DNA from: Lachnospiraceae bacterium UBA4260
GTDB taxonomy: Bacteria; Bacillota; Clostridia; Lachnospirales; Lachnospiraceae
Length of the DNA: 43,114 nucleotides
Reading direction: 5' to 3'
Assembly (NCBI GenBank): GCA_002395235.1
Contig: DGWK01000012.1
Coordinates: 1 to 43,114, forward strand
Below the pieces are notes generated by a model. It made no database searches, had not been told where the DNA came from, and saw nothing but the letters and a program-made list of their open reading frames with translations. Positions 32,755 through 39,398 of the stretch are shown piece by piece (positions within the stretch are counted from its first letter, which is position 1; the number at the start of each line of letters is the position of its first letter). The position numbers were made by a program, and so were the translations under genes.

Positions 32755-32793
32755 AATTCACAATAAGAATTCACTATAAGAATTCACCATAAG
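32755..32793 (+). repeat. Three perfect-length 13-bp tandem repeats in a leader
   Basis: AATTCACAATAAG, AATTCACTATAAG and AATTCACCATAAG follow each other, differing only at the eighth base (A, T, C). They lie in the 5' leader of the TerB-like gene. Confidence 0.85.
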
Positions 32794-32809
32794 AAAGGAT
32801 CTTACCGGG

Positions 32810-33286
32810 ATGAGCAATGCAAATGAGCATAATGCAAATGAGTTTATAGATGATTTTAAAGCTAATTATGACAAATTCGTGATAGCCTGCGACGCGCTTG
32901 AAGAAGAGGGAAAGTGGCCTCTGGACGAACTGGGCGAGATGGACGTCTATTTTAAGAACGACATCGCCTGCGTCATCATCAAGCTGATCACTGCTGATGG
33001 AAAGATTGACGTAAATGAGCTGAATTTCCTGAATGATGCTCTCGGATTCGACTACAAAATCGAGGAACTGAGAGAACTTTACAAAAATGACGGCGACAGG
33101 ATCGACAGTTATTTTGAGACGGAACTTGGCAAGAGTATTGCCATGATCAGGGAGAAAAACGAAAAACTGGCCGATATGTACAAGGGCTTATTTTTGCTGA
33201 TCGGCAGGATCGTCACAGAAAGCGACGGAGCCGTAACCGATAAAGAAAAGGCTGCGGCAGAGGCAATGGTCAAAGCTCTTGGATAA
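32810..33286 (+). CDS. TerB-like acidic helical protein
   Basis: The 158-residue acidic, helical protein carries two Asp-Gly-x-x-(D/T)-x-x-E elements, ITADGKIDVNELNFL and ESDGAVTDKEKAAAEAM, in the arrangement of TerB/DjlA-type domains (a metal-binding or signalling fold). The function is unknown. Its N-terminus has a short duplicated NANE sequence encoded by a direct repeat of ATGCAAATGAG. The ribosome site (AAAGGA) is about 13 nt from the ATG. It lies 32 nt before degV and probably shares its transcript. Confidence 0.65.
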   Translation: MSNANEHNANEFIDDFKANYDKFVIACDALEEEGKWPLDELGEMDVYFKNDIACVIIKLITADGKIDVNELNFLNDALGFDYKIEELRELYKNDGDRIDSYFETELGKSIAMIREKNEKLADMYKGLFLLIGRIVTESDGAVTDKEKAAAEAMVKALG

Positions 33287-33318
33287 AAATATGAAGATCA
33301 GCGAGAGGAGGACATTCA

Positions 33319-34182
33319 ATGTCTTTTGCTGTTTTTGCTGACGGAAGCGCAAACCTTCCGCAGTCATTATTAGAGGGAATCTCCCTGCTTCCGTGCGAAT
33401 ACACCGTGGACGGCAAGCCGGAAGTTTACATGGGCGATGTCGACCATTTCGACGGCCACGCCTACTATGAGGCGTTGCGAAACGGGGTCAAAATAGGAAC
33501 CAGCCTGCTGAATACGGCTCTGTTTATCACGCATTTCACGCCGGTACTCGAGAGCGGGCAGGACATAATCTATGTGTCCATGAGCTCGGGGATCAGCGGC
33601 ACCTATAACGCGGCGGTGGCCGCGGCGACAGAACTGATGGAGCAGTTCCCAGACAGATTTGTACATATTGTGGATTCGAAGGGATGCGGTTTCGGCAACG
33701 CTCTTTTGGCGCTCAAGGCGGTGGAACTGAGCCGGCAGGGAATGGATGTAAAAGAAGCAGCTGCGACAGTGGACGACTGGGTGCAGCACGCGTGCCAGTA
33801 CTTTACGGTGGACGACCTGAACTTCCTCAAGCGCACGGGGCGCGTCAGCGGCTTCACGGCTGCGATCGGGTCGATCCTGGGCATCAAACCCATTCTCTAT
33901 GGGGACAGCACGGGACACATCGTCGCCTGCATGAAGGTGCGCGGCCGCAAAAAGTCGATTGAGGCGATCGTGGAGAAGTACAAAGAGAAGCACATGGATA
34001 TTCCGGACCAGAAGATATTCATTTCTCACGGAGACTGCCTGAATGACGCCAATGAGGTGGCCAGGCTGGTAAAGCAGGTCACGCCCGGGGTCGAGATCAC
34101 GATCTGCCAGCATGAGCCTTTCTCGGGGGCCCATGTGGGGCCGGGCATGCTGGCGCTGTTCTTCTGGGGGAAAGAGAGATGA
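33319..34182 (+). CDS. DegV-family fatty-acid-binding protein
   Basis: It is a cytoplasmic DegV/FakB-type protein that binds a fatty acid and can present it to a FakA kinase for phospholipid synthesis. Family segments seen: FADGSANLP, GVKIGTSLLN, IIYVSMSSGISGTYNAA, VDSKGCGFGNALLALKA, DLNFLKRTGRVSGFTAAIGSILGIKPIL and the C-terminal HVGPGMLALFFWG. It is 287 residues. GAGAGGAGG precedes the ATG. No FakA-like partner is in the window. The gene ends just before the nested palindrome. Confidence 0.93.
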   Translation: MSFAVFADGSANLPQSLLEGISLLPCEYTVDGKPEVYMGDVDHFDGHAYYEALRNGVKIGTSLLNTALFITHFTPVLESGQDIIYVSMSSGISGTYNAAVAAATELMEQFPDRFVHIVDSKGCGFGNALLALKAVELSRQGMDVKEAAATVDDWVQHACQYFTVDDLNFLKRTGRVSGFTAAIGSILGIKPILYGDSTGHIVACMKVRGRKKSIEAIVEKYKEKHMDIPDQKIFISHGDCLNDANEVARLVKQVTPGVEITICQHEPFSGAHVGPGMLALFFWGKER

Positions 34183-34189
34183 TAGGACA

Positions 34190-34315
34190 AGTGTGACGCG
34201 GAGACGAATCTGCAAGAGTGACAAGGGGACGTATCAGCTGACACATTTTGAAAAAAATGTGTCAGCTGATACGTCCCCTTGTCACATCTAAGCAGATTCG
34301 TCTCCGCGTCACACT
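34190..34315. repeat. Nested double palindrome (element P2)
   Basis: Outer arms 34190-34213 and 34292-34315 are perfectly complementary (24 bp). Inside, arms 34218-34249 and 34254-34285 are perfectly complementary (32 bp) around a GAAA loop. The inner arm contains the same GGGGACGTATCAGCTGACAC 20-mer as P1; the outer arm begins GTGTGACGCGGAGACG, a similar GTGAC..GGAGAC pattern. The element fills the gap between convergent genes, so it may terminate both, but its size and the shared core point to a mobile REP-like repeat that inserted into a related one. Confidence 0.9.
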
Positions 34316-34317
34316 CG

Positions 34318-34740
34318 TCACATTTCTTTGAGCGTCACCATCTGATAAGCGTGGTAAGCCAGCTGCACGGGCAGAGGCAGGACTGTGTCAGCGATCGTCT
34401 CGCCCAGGATGCGCAGCCGGAGCTTGCGCTTGAGTTCCGGGTCCAGCTTTCTCTTTTTCATTTCCTCGGCGCTGATCCTGGCATTTTCTTCATCCTTTTT
34501 CTCCGCCATCATCTGCACGTTGTCAAAATTGAAATTGTTCAGGCGCCGGAGGATCTCGAGGCGGTCGCCGTCGTAAGCGATGGCGCAGCCCGCCGTGGCT
34601 TTATAGATCGTCACGCCTGTCACGCCGGGAGCGCGGCCGAAGGCATACTTGAGGATTTTGGCCTGCTCCTCGGTGAGCTTGCGGGCGCCGATCCGGATGC
34701 GGATTCTGTGTTTTGTCTCTGCTTCGATACGATAATCCAT
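34318..34740 (-). CDS. HMA2-like domain protein
   Basis: The 140-residue protein begins MDYRIEAETKHRIRIRIGARKLTEEQAKILKYAF..PGVTGVTIYKATAGCAIAYDGDRLEILRRLNNF, the pattern of HMA2 domains found at the N-terminus of P1B-type cation ATPases. It lacks a CxxC metal site and the ATPase portion. A charged linker is followed by LRILGETIADTVLPLPVQLAYHAYQ, perhaps one membrane-associated helix. It could be a standalone metal-related accessory protein or the head of a lost ATPase. Start 34740 has GAGGAG seven bases upstream. A TATAAT box lies at 34833-34828 (minus strand). Confidence 0.7.
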   Translation of the reverse strand: MDYRIEAETKHRIRIRIGARKLTEEQAKILKYAFGRAPGVTGVTIYKATAGCAIAYDGDRLEILRRLNNFNFDNVQMMAEKKDEENARISAEEMKKRKLDPELKRKLRLRILGETIADTVLPLPVQLAYHAYQMVTLKEM

Positions 34741-34856
34741 GGAAATCTCCTCGGTCGGAATATTTTGCCGTCCATACTCGTGTATTGATGACGGAAAGCG
34801 CAGGCGTCTGATGGAAAGCATACTCCAATTATAGCAAAACAGAGACAAAAACGACA

Positions 34857-34895
34857 CAAAAAGCCCCGAGACCGCTCAGAAAGTCGCGGGGTTTT
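34857..34895 (-). terminator. Terminator of the first GG-leader SH3 gene
   Basis: AAAACCCCGCGAC pairs with GTC-CGGGG-CTTTTT on the minus strand; GU/AC mismatches are few and a U-tract follows. Confidence 0.8.
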
Positions 34896-34930
34896 CCAGT
34901 AAACTGCCAACGAGGATTAACCGTCAGTGA

Positions 34931-35230
34931 TCAGATCCTCTGTGTATACTGCTTGGCGATATATCCGTAGCAGGTGCCTCCCTTGGGATCGTAGATCAGG
35001 AGTCTGTACCAGTTGCCGTCGGCGGTGATGCCATCGACTTTGAGCTTGTGGCCCTTCTCGTAGACCTTGGCGATCTTGCCGCCGGGAGTATATCTGCAGT
35101 TGAGGGAAGAAGAAGTGACTCTCACCCAGATCGGAGTGATCGCCTTGACTTTGACCGCTGCCTGGGCAGTGCCGCCGCTCACTTCATCGAGCTCTTCTTC
35201 GTTCATCTTTTTCGTTGTGAATTCGTCCAT
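34931..35230 (-). CDS. Double-glycine-leader SH3-like small secreted protein, copy A
   Basis: The 99-residue protein has a 20-residue leader ending ELDEVSGG (G19-G20), the classic double-glycine signal cut by C39-peptidase ABC exporters, as in class II bacteriocins. The remaining 79 residues are a bacterial SH3-like domain (TPIWVRVTSSSLNCRYTPGGK, YEKGHKLKVDGIT, WYRLLIYDPKGGTCYGYIAK) with two cysteines (C45, C87) that could form a disulfide. The start at 35230 is set by AGAGAGGTC upstream; the longer frame to 35311 overlaps the promoter. It is a close paralogue of the gene at 37437-37736. No exporter or modifying enzyme is in the window. I infer a secreted wall-binding or signalling protein rather than a conventional bacteriocin. 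Confidence 0.85.
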   Translation of the reverse strand: MDEFTTKKMNEEELDEVSGGTAQAAVKVKAITPIWVRVTSSSLNCRYTPGGKIAKVYEKGHKLKVDGITADGNWYRLLIYDPKGGTCYGYIAKQYTQRI

Positions 35231-35275
35231 TTTATTGACCTCTCTAAATATTTGATTGATTTTTGTTTTTGTCAT

Positions 35276-35311
35276 TCTGTTTATATATACGGAACGGGGG
35301 AGGGTATCCAC
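35276..35311 (-). promoter_or_regulatory. Upstream element shared by both SH3 genes, copy A
   Basis: On the minus strand it runs from GTGGATACC to TATATATAAACAGA, 46 nt from the start codon. It aligns without gaps to 37801-37836 (29 of 36 identical). A TATATA-like -10 box and a GGATAC upstream box are the best-kept parts. The gap 35312-35482 shows nothing else. Confidence 0.6.
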
Positions 35312-35482
35312 GCGCGAATTGATTTTCTGCCGTTAACGAAAATATACACACACATGAATAATCATCACTTAAATAAACTGACAGATTATTGAATTTACAT
35401 AAATTGCCTGATATATTTTGCTACTAAATACAAAAACAGAATTAAAAAAGCAGGAATAAGAAAGGCAGAAAGGAGGGGCGAT

Positions 35483-37309
35483 GTGAAAAAGAGGGGAAGC
35501 TTTACACAGGAAGATAAAAGCTTGTGTCTCAAGAGATTCAGGAAACTACTGGAAGAATGCCGCGTCAAGGGAAAGGATATTCACCTGATCGAGAGGGCCT
35601 ACGACTACGCTTATGACAAGCATGACGGAGTCTGGCGCAAGGACGGGGCCCCTTATATCACGCACTGCATCGAAGTGGCGATCCTTCTGACCGAGATGGA
35701 CCGGAGCGACGCGGCCATAGCGGCGGGACTGCTCCATGACACGATCGAAGACACGGATGTGAGGATCGGAGATATTGTCCGGAGCTTTGGGGAGGAAGTC
35801 GCGGAAATCGTCGAGGCAGTGACCAACATAGAACCCTATCTGCCGGACGACTGCGAACTGCAGAAGGACGAGATCGACTCGCTTTCGGACGAGAGGCTGA
35901 TCAAGATGATCGTGCAGAGATGTCCCGAAGCTCTTTTTGTCAAAGTAGCGGACCGCCTGCACAACCTTTCCACCATGAAGTGTATCGATAATAAGCGCCG
36001 GGTCGAGAAGGTCAACGACACCAGGGATGTTCTGATTCCCCTGGTCAGGGAAGTGGCGCACGCGTACAGCCTGGCGGACCGGCTGGAGGACGCCTGCCTG
36101 TCAGCGGAACAACCCGATGACTACGACAGGATCAGAAAGAAATACAAGGCGTATCTCAAAGAGAACGGAAAGAACATAGAGAGAGTCGGCGCCTATATGG
36201 CTCATACGCTCAGCAGCGGCGTCGGGAGCCGGGCTTTCGTGGCCGATTGCTGCTTCCGGGAGCGGTCGATCTACTCGATCCACAATGACCTGATCGCGCT
36301 CAGTGACCGCAAGGAAGACCTCATAGAAAACTTTACGCTCATAAATGTTCCTCTCATGGATATTTTCTTCGTAGTAAAGGATGACTGCAAGGTGGAGCCC
36401 GAGCAGGTCTTTCTCGACCTGTACGAGGATATCCGGAGCGGCACTTATGAACCGGACAACAAGTTCGAGGAACCGATGGAGTTTGAACTTACGATCGTGG
36501 CCTTTGGCAGAAGTGTCAACAGCAGTCTTCAATACATGATCGCCGCGGACTGTTTTGACGTGCATTACAGAGTATTCTGCGAGAGAGAACGGGATTACAA
36601 AGAGTACCTTCATGGGCTCGGCACCCAGAAGATCCTTGAGAGGGGGCGCACGATGCAGGGCAGCATGGGGGTTCCCATGATCACCGTGTATACCAGGAAA
36701 AACGAGAAGGTTCAGATCGATCAGGGCGCCACAGTGCTGGATTTTGCCTTCCACATTCACCCGAAGCTGGCTTTTGGCGCCAAATACGCCTATCTCAACA
36801 GGCAGAGGGACAAGATCCCGCTCTACGTGCGGCTCAATCACGGGGACACGGTGGAGATCGTCTCCTCCACGGCCAAGGATCGGGGCGAGGATGTGCCCTA
36901 CGTGGAACACGCGGAGCTGAGGTGGGAGGAATGGGTCATCACCAAAAAAGCGCGCAAGGCACTGACCCGCTATCTGGAGGAGAGAGTGGGGCGGGAAGTA
37001 CCGCTGATCATGGTGATGGACGCGCAGAGCGGACAGAATTACAGCCTTGTTTACAATGCGACGCCCTTTGACCTGGCGGTGGCAGTCGACCCGGTGAGGG
37101 CGCTCTGCTTTAAGGAGGCGTACCTGAACAAGAGCAAAGTGCCCTGCAGCTTCGACCGCGCGCTGCAGTATCAGGACAAAGTCAGGATCGTCTATGGAGA
37201 GGAGCCCGGGCCCGATTTTGAGTGGCTCAGATCTGTCCGGACGGATGAGGCGAGAAATGTGCTCATTGACTATTTTGCCCCGAAGATTGCGGTGGCAGGC
37301 GGAAATTGA
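35483..37309 (+). CDS. RelA/SpoT-like HD-TGS protein with degenerate synthetase
   Basis: An HD hydrolase domain occupies residues ~20-190: PYITHCIEVAILL, GLLHDTIEDTD (H85-D86) and VKVADRLHNLSTMK. These are the motifs of (p)ppGpp hydrolase. The middle region (~235-395), where a synthetase should be, keeps only echoes (RERSIYSIHNDL, DIFFVVKDD, FDVHYRVFCERERDY) and lacks the usual synthetase motifs. A TGS domain follows (VQIDQGATVLDFAFHIHPKLAFGAKYAYLNRQ). It has 608 residues against about 730 or more for full Rel proteins and has no ACT domain. I infer hydrolase-only or regulatory function. The start is GTG 35483 with AAAGGAGGGG upstream; an overlapping ATG reads into a stop. Confidence 0.85.
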   Translation: MKKRGSFTQEDKSLCLKRFRKLLEECRVKGKDIHLIERAYDYAYDKHDGVWRKDGAPYITHCIEVAILLTEMDRSDAAIAAGLLHDTIEDTDVRIGDIVRSFGEEVAEIVEAVTNIEPYLPDDCELQKDEIDSLSDERLIKMIVQRCPEALFVKVADRLHNLSTMKCIDNKRRVEKVNDTRDVLIPLVREVAHAYSLADRLEDACLSAEQPDDYDRIRKKYKAYLKENGKNIERVGAYMAHTLSSGVGSRAFVADCCFRERSIYSIHNDLIALSDRKEDLIENFTLINVPLMDIFFVVKDDCKVEPEQVFLDLYEDIRSGTYEPDNKFEEPMEFELTIVAFGRSVNSSLQYMIAADCFDVHYRVFCERERDYKEYLHGLGTQKILERGRTMQGSMGVPMITVYTRKNEKVQIDQGATVLDFAFHIHPKLAFGAKYAYLNRQRDKIPLYVRLNHGDTVEIVSSTAKDRGEDVPYVEHAELRWEEWVITKKARKALTRYLEERVGREVPLIMVMDAQSGQNYSLVYNATPFDLAVAVDPVRALCFKEAYLNKSKVPCSFDRALQYQDKVRIVYGEEPGPDFEWLRSVRTDEARNVLIDYFAPKIAVAGGN

Positions 37310-37347
37310 CTATTGTCCGTCGGGCTGTGGTGGCGGGCGCGAAATAA
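37268..37347 (+). repeat. Imperfect 40-bp tandem repeat across the RSH stop
   Basis: Two 40-bp copies starting GACTATT and containing GGTGGC-GGCG-GAAAT lie end to end at 37268-37307 and 37308-37347; the stop codon is at the junction. Confidence 0.55.
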
Positions 37348-37362
37348 CAGACGGAAATAAAA

Positions 37363-37401
37363 AAAGGGGTGTGCGAAAACATTAGCTTTCGCACACCCTT
37401 T
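37363..37401. terminator. Bidirectional terminator between RSH and SH3 copy B
   Basis: AAAGGGGTGTGCGAAA pairs with TTTCGCACACCCTTT with one bulge. The minus strand side has the better U-tract. Confidence 0.85.
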
Positions 37402-37436
37402 GATATTTCAGTATTTAGTTTTAGGCTGCTGCCGGA

Positions 37437-37736
37437 TCAGCACTTCTCGGTATATCTCTTTGCGATGTAAGCGTAGCAGGTGCCGCCCTTGGGATCGTAG
37501 ATCAGAAGTCTGTACCACTCACCGTCTGTGGTGATGCCGTCGACTTTGAGCTTGTGGCCCTTCTCGTAAATCTTGGCAATCTCGCCGTTGGGAGTATATC
37601 TGCAGTTAAGGCTGGAAGCTGTGACTCTTACCCAGATAGGGGTGATCGGTTTAACGCTTACGCGTGCAGCGCCTACGCCGCCGGTTACTTCCTGAAGTTC
37701 CTGCTCATTAATCTTGTTTTCCATCATGTCGCTCAT
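37437..37736 (-). CDS. Double-glycine-leader SH3-like small secreted protein, copy B
   Basis: The paralogue of the gene at 34931-35230 has the same 99-residue length. The leader is MSDMMENKINEQELQEVTGG (G19-G20) and the mature part is VRVTASSLNCRYTPNGEIAK..DPKGGTCYAYIAKRYTEKC. From residue 31 onward 58 of 69 positions are identical to copy A; the leader and the first ten mature residues differ more. C45 and C87 are conserved and a third Cys is the last residue. AAGGAGAGG precedes the ATG. Both copies share an upstream element, so they are probably expressed together. Conservation of the GG leader in both supports real processing and export. Confidence 0.85.
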   Translation of the reverse strand: MSDMMENKINEQELQEVTGGVGAARVSVKPITPIWVRVTASSLNCRYTPNGEIAKIYEKGHKLKVDGITTDGEWYRLLIYDPKGGTCYAYIAKRYTEKC

Positions 37737-37800
37737 TTTGATTACCTCTCCTTTTTATTATTTCGTTTGCTTGCTCGCTTGAGCTTGTTGTTTTTTGTTA

Positions 37801-37836
37801 TCTGTATATACATACGCACGGGCGGAGAGTATCCAC
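37801..37836 (-). promoter_or_regulatory. Upstream element shared by both SH3 genes, copy B
   Basis: It is the counterpart of 35276-35311, same length and 29 of 36 identical, with GTGGATAC and GTATATAC boxes on the minus strand, 65 nt from the start codon. Confidence 0.6.
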
Positions 37837-37855
37837 GGAGAAATTTTTGGAGGGG

Positions 37856-37926
37856 TACCCTAAAGGTGTCGGAGTACCCTGAAGGTGTCCGATACCCTAA
37901 AGGTGTCCGATACCCTAAAGGTGTCT
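37856..37926 (+). repeat. TACCCT repeat array A (4 units)
   Basis: Units starting at 37856, 37875, 37893 and 37911 read TACCCT(A/G)AAGGTGTC plus a 3-4 nt link, mostly CGA. The period is 18-19 bp. Confidence 0.9.
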
Positions 37927-37974
37927 GCGGAAGGGGTGTACTTAAATAAGAACAGATAAAGCAGCGAATAGCCT

Positions 37975-38003
37975 TTGACTTTAGGCGTTTCCTGATGTAA
38001 TAA
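37975..38003 (+). promoter_or_regulatory. Promoter of the antiporter transcript
   Basis: TTGACT (37975-37980), a 17-bp spacer and TAATAA (37998-38003), just before the riboswitch-like leader. Confidence 0.7.
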
Positions 38004-38010
38004 TGGTATC

Positions 38011-38167
38011 GGTAATAAGGGAGTAGCTTACATGAGGCGCTGTTTTGGCGCGGCATGGTACCGGATTCCGTCAGTACGGGAAGATGTTTCCCCGGGATCT
38101 GAGCTGATATTCTGATCGAGAAGCGAGACTTTTACTACAGAATGAATCTGTGGTAGAAGTCTTTTTT
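38011..38167 (+). promoter_or_regulatory. Putative yybP-ykoY (Mn2+) riboswitch with terminator platform
   Basis: The leader begins GGTAATAAGGGAGTAGC, matching the GGGGAGTAG signature of yybP-ykoY aptamers, and ends GCGAGACTTTTAC, matching the GCAAGACC(T)TTTNCC 3' signature. GTAATAAG and CTTTTAC can form the closing stem P1. CTTTTAC is also inside the left arm of a terminator (38127-38141 with 38147-38161, then TTTTTT). Formation of P1 would prevent the terminator, an ON switch, as known for Mn2+ sensing. The gene downstream is a cation antiporter, as expected for the class. I could not run a covariance model. Confidence 0.65.
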
Positions 38168-38210
38168 ATTTGCTAACAGCGCTCGTTCAGCAAACATGGG
38201 AGGACAAAAA

Positions 38211-39236
38211 ATGCTGTTCGTTAATTTTGGGATTCTGTTAATCGGTTTTGTCGCGCTGATCAAGGGAGCGGACTTCTTTGTAGACGGAAGTGCGGCGCTG
38301 GCGAAGAGCTTTGGGATTCCGAGTGTGATCATAGGACTGACGATTGTGGCGCTGGGAACCAGTGCACCGGAACTGGCGGTCAGCACATCGGCCGCGCTGC
38401 AGGGATCGAATGAGATCGCGCTCAGCAACGTGGTGGGTTCCAATATTTTTAATACACTGGTGGTGCTCGGCGTTTGCGCAATCATTCACCCCGTCCCGGT
38501 TGAGAAAGTGATCCTGAAGAGAGATTTTCCTTTCACGATTTTCGGATCGGTCTTCCTGCTTCTGGCATCCGGCTTTCTGGCGGTGTTGGGAACCAATCAT
38601 GCGACCTTAGCAAATGAACTTTCAGCGACGTTCGGCGGTGCTCTTCATACAGGAGCCATGGATATGAATGTAGGCGTTGTGAGCAGGATCGCAGGAATAG
38701 CGCTCATCGCAATGTTTGTGGCGTACATCGTTCGTCTGATTCATGTGTCAAAAGACAGCACGGAAGAAGAGGTCTCCGGGGAAAATGGACAGTCTGTCGC
38801 TAAGAGTCTGGTGATGATCGTTTTTGGCCTTGCGATGATCGTGGCGGGCGGCCAGGCAGTTGTAAACAGCGCAAAGTTTATCGCGGCAGCGGCAGGAATG
38901 TCTGAGACACTGATCGGCCTCACGGTTATTGCGCTGGGAACTTCTCTTCCCGAGCTTGTGACATCGATCGTTGCAGCCCGCAAGGGCGAGACCGGCCTGG
39001 CAGTCGGCAATGTTGTCGGTTCCAACATCTTTAATATGATGTTCATTCTCGGCGTGTCCGCGATGATCCATCCGGTGGCAGTCAACTTGGCTTCCATGTT
39101 TGACCTGATCATCCTGATCGGAATCAGCCTGATGGCTTTCCTGTTCTGTGCCAACGACGGAAAGATCGAGAGAAATGAGGGCTTGGTGATGGTTGCGGTT
39201 TATGCGGCGGATATGGCGTTCGCTATTTTGAGATAA
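38211..39236 (+). CDS. CaCA-family Na+/Ca2+ (cation) antiporter
   Basis: It is a ten-segment inner-membrane antiporter with the two inverted alpha repeats of the Ca2+:cation antiporter family: GLTIVALGTSAPELAVSTSAALQG..NVVGSNIFNTLVVLG and GLTVIALGTSLPELVTSIVAARKG..NVVGSNIFNMMFILG, including the catalytic Glu of each PEL segment. It is of the YrbG/CaxA type, 341 residues. ATG 38211 has GGGAGG eight bases upstream, overlapping another in-frame ATG (38196). It likely exports Ca2+ or Mn2+. A putative manganese riboswitch in its leader points to Mn2+ relief. It is a single-gene unit ending at TACCCT repeat B. Confidence 0.93.
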   Translation: MLFVNFGILLIGFVALIKGADFFVDGSAALAKSFGIPSVIIGLTIVALGTSAPELAVSTSAALQGSNEIALSNVVGSNIFNTLVVLGVCAIIHPVPVEKVILKRDFPFTIFGSVFLLLASGFLAVLGTNHATLANELSATFGGALHTGAMDMNVGVVSRIAGIALIAMFVAYIVRLIHVSKDSTEEEVSGENGQSVAKSLVMIVFGLAMIVAGGQAVVNSAKFIAAAAGMSETLIGLTVIALGTSLPELVTSIVAARKGETGLAVGNVVGSNIFNMMFILGVSAMIHPVAVNLASMFDLIILIGISLMAFLFCANDGKIERNEGLVMVAVYAADMAFAILR

Positions 39237-39240
39237 GACG

Positions 39241-39275
39241 GGACACCTTGAAGGTGTCCGATACCCTGAAGGTAT
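39241..39275 (+). repeat. TACCCT repeat array B (2 units)
   Basis: The first unit, GGACACCTT-G-AAGGTGTCC, is a perfect palindrome. The second is GATACCCTGAAGGTATG. They start five bases after the antiporter stop. Confidence 0.8.
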
Positions 39276-39304
39276 GTAGTAAAAATCCAGGTTAATTACG
39301 AAAG

Positions 39305-39355
39305 AAGCTGTGAAGAAATGGATCCGGGGCGGATCCGGGACTTCACAGCTTTTTT
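39305..39355 (+). terminator. Terminator after the antiporter
   Basis: AAGCTGTGAAG pairs with CTTCACAGCTT; an inner GGATCCG-GGG-CGGATCC hairpin fills the loop; a T-run follows. Confidence 0.9.
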
Positions 39356-39370
39356 GTCGTGTGGGGATGG

Positions 39371-39395
39371 GATACCCTAAAGGTGTCCGATACCC
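39371..39395 (+). repeat. TACCCT repeat C at the permease breakpoint
   Basis: GATACCCTAAAGGTGTCCGA is followed by a final TACCC that runs directly into permease coding sequence (ATCATGGCC). Confidence 0.8.
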
Positions 39396-39398
39396 ATC

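Noticed and set aside
34931..37736. Lanthipeptide or other modified RiPP cluster
   Set aside because: Only the GG leaders are suggestive; there are no modification enzymes, and the mature part is a normal SH3-like domain without Ser/Thr/Cys enrichment.
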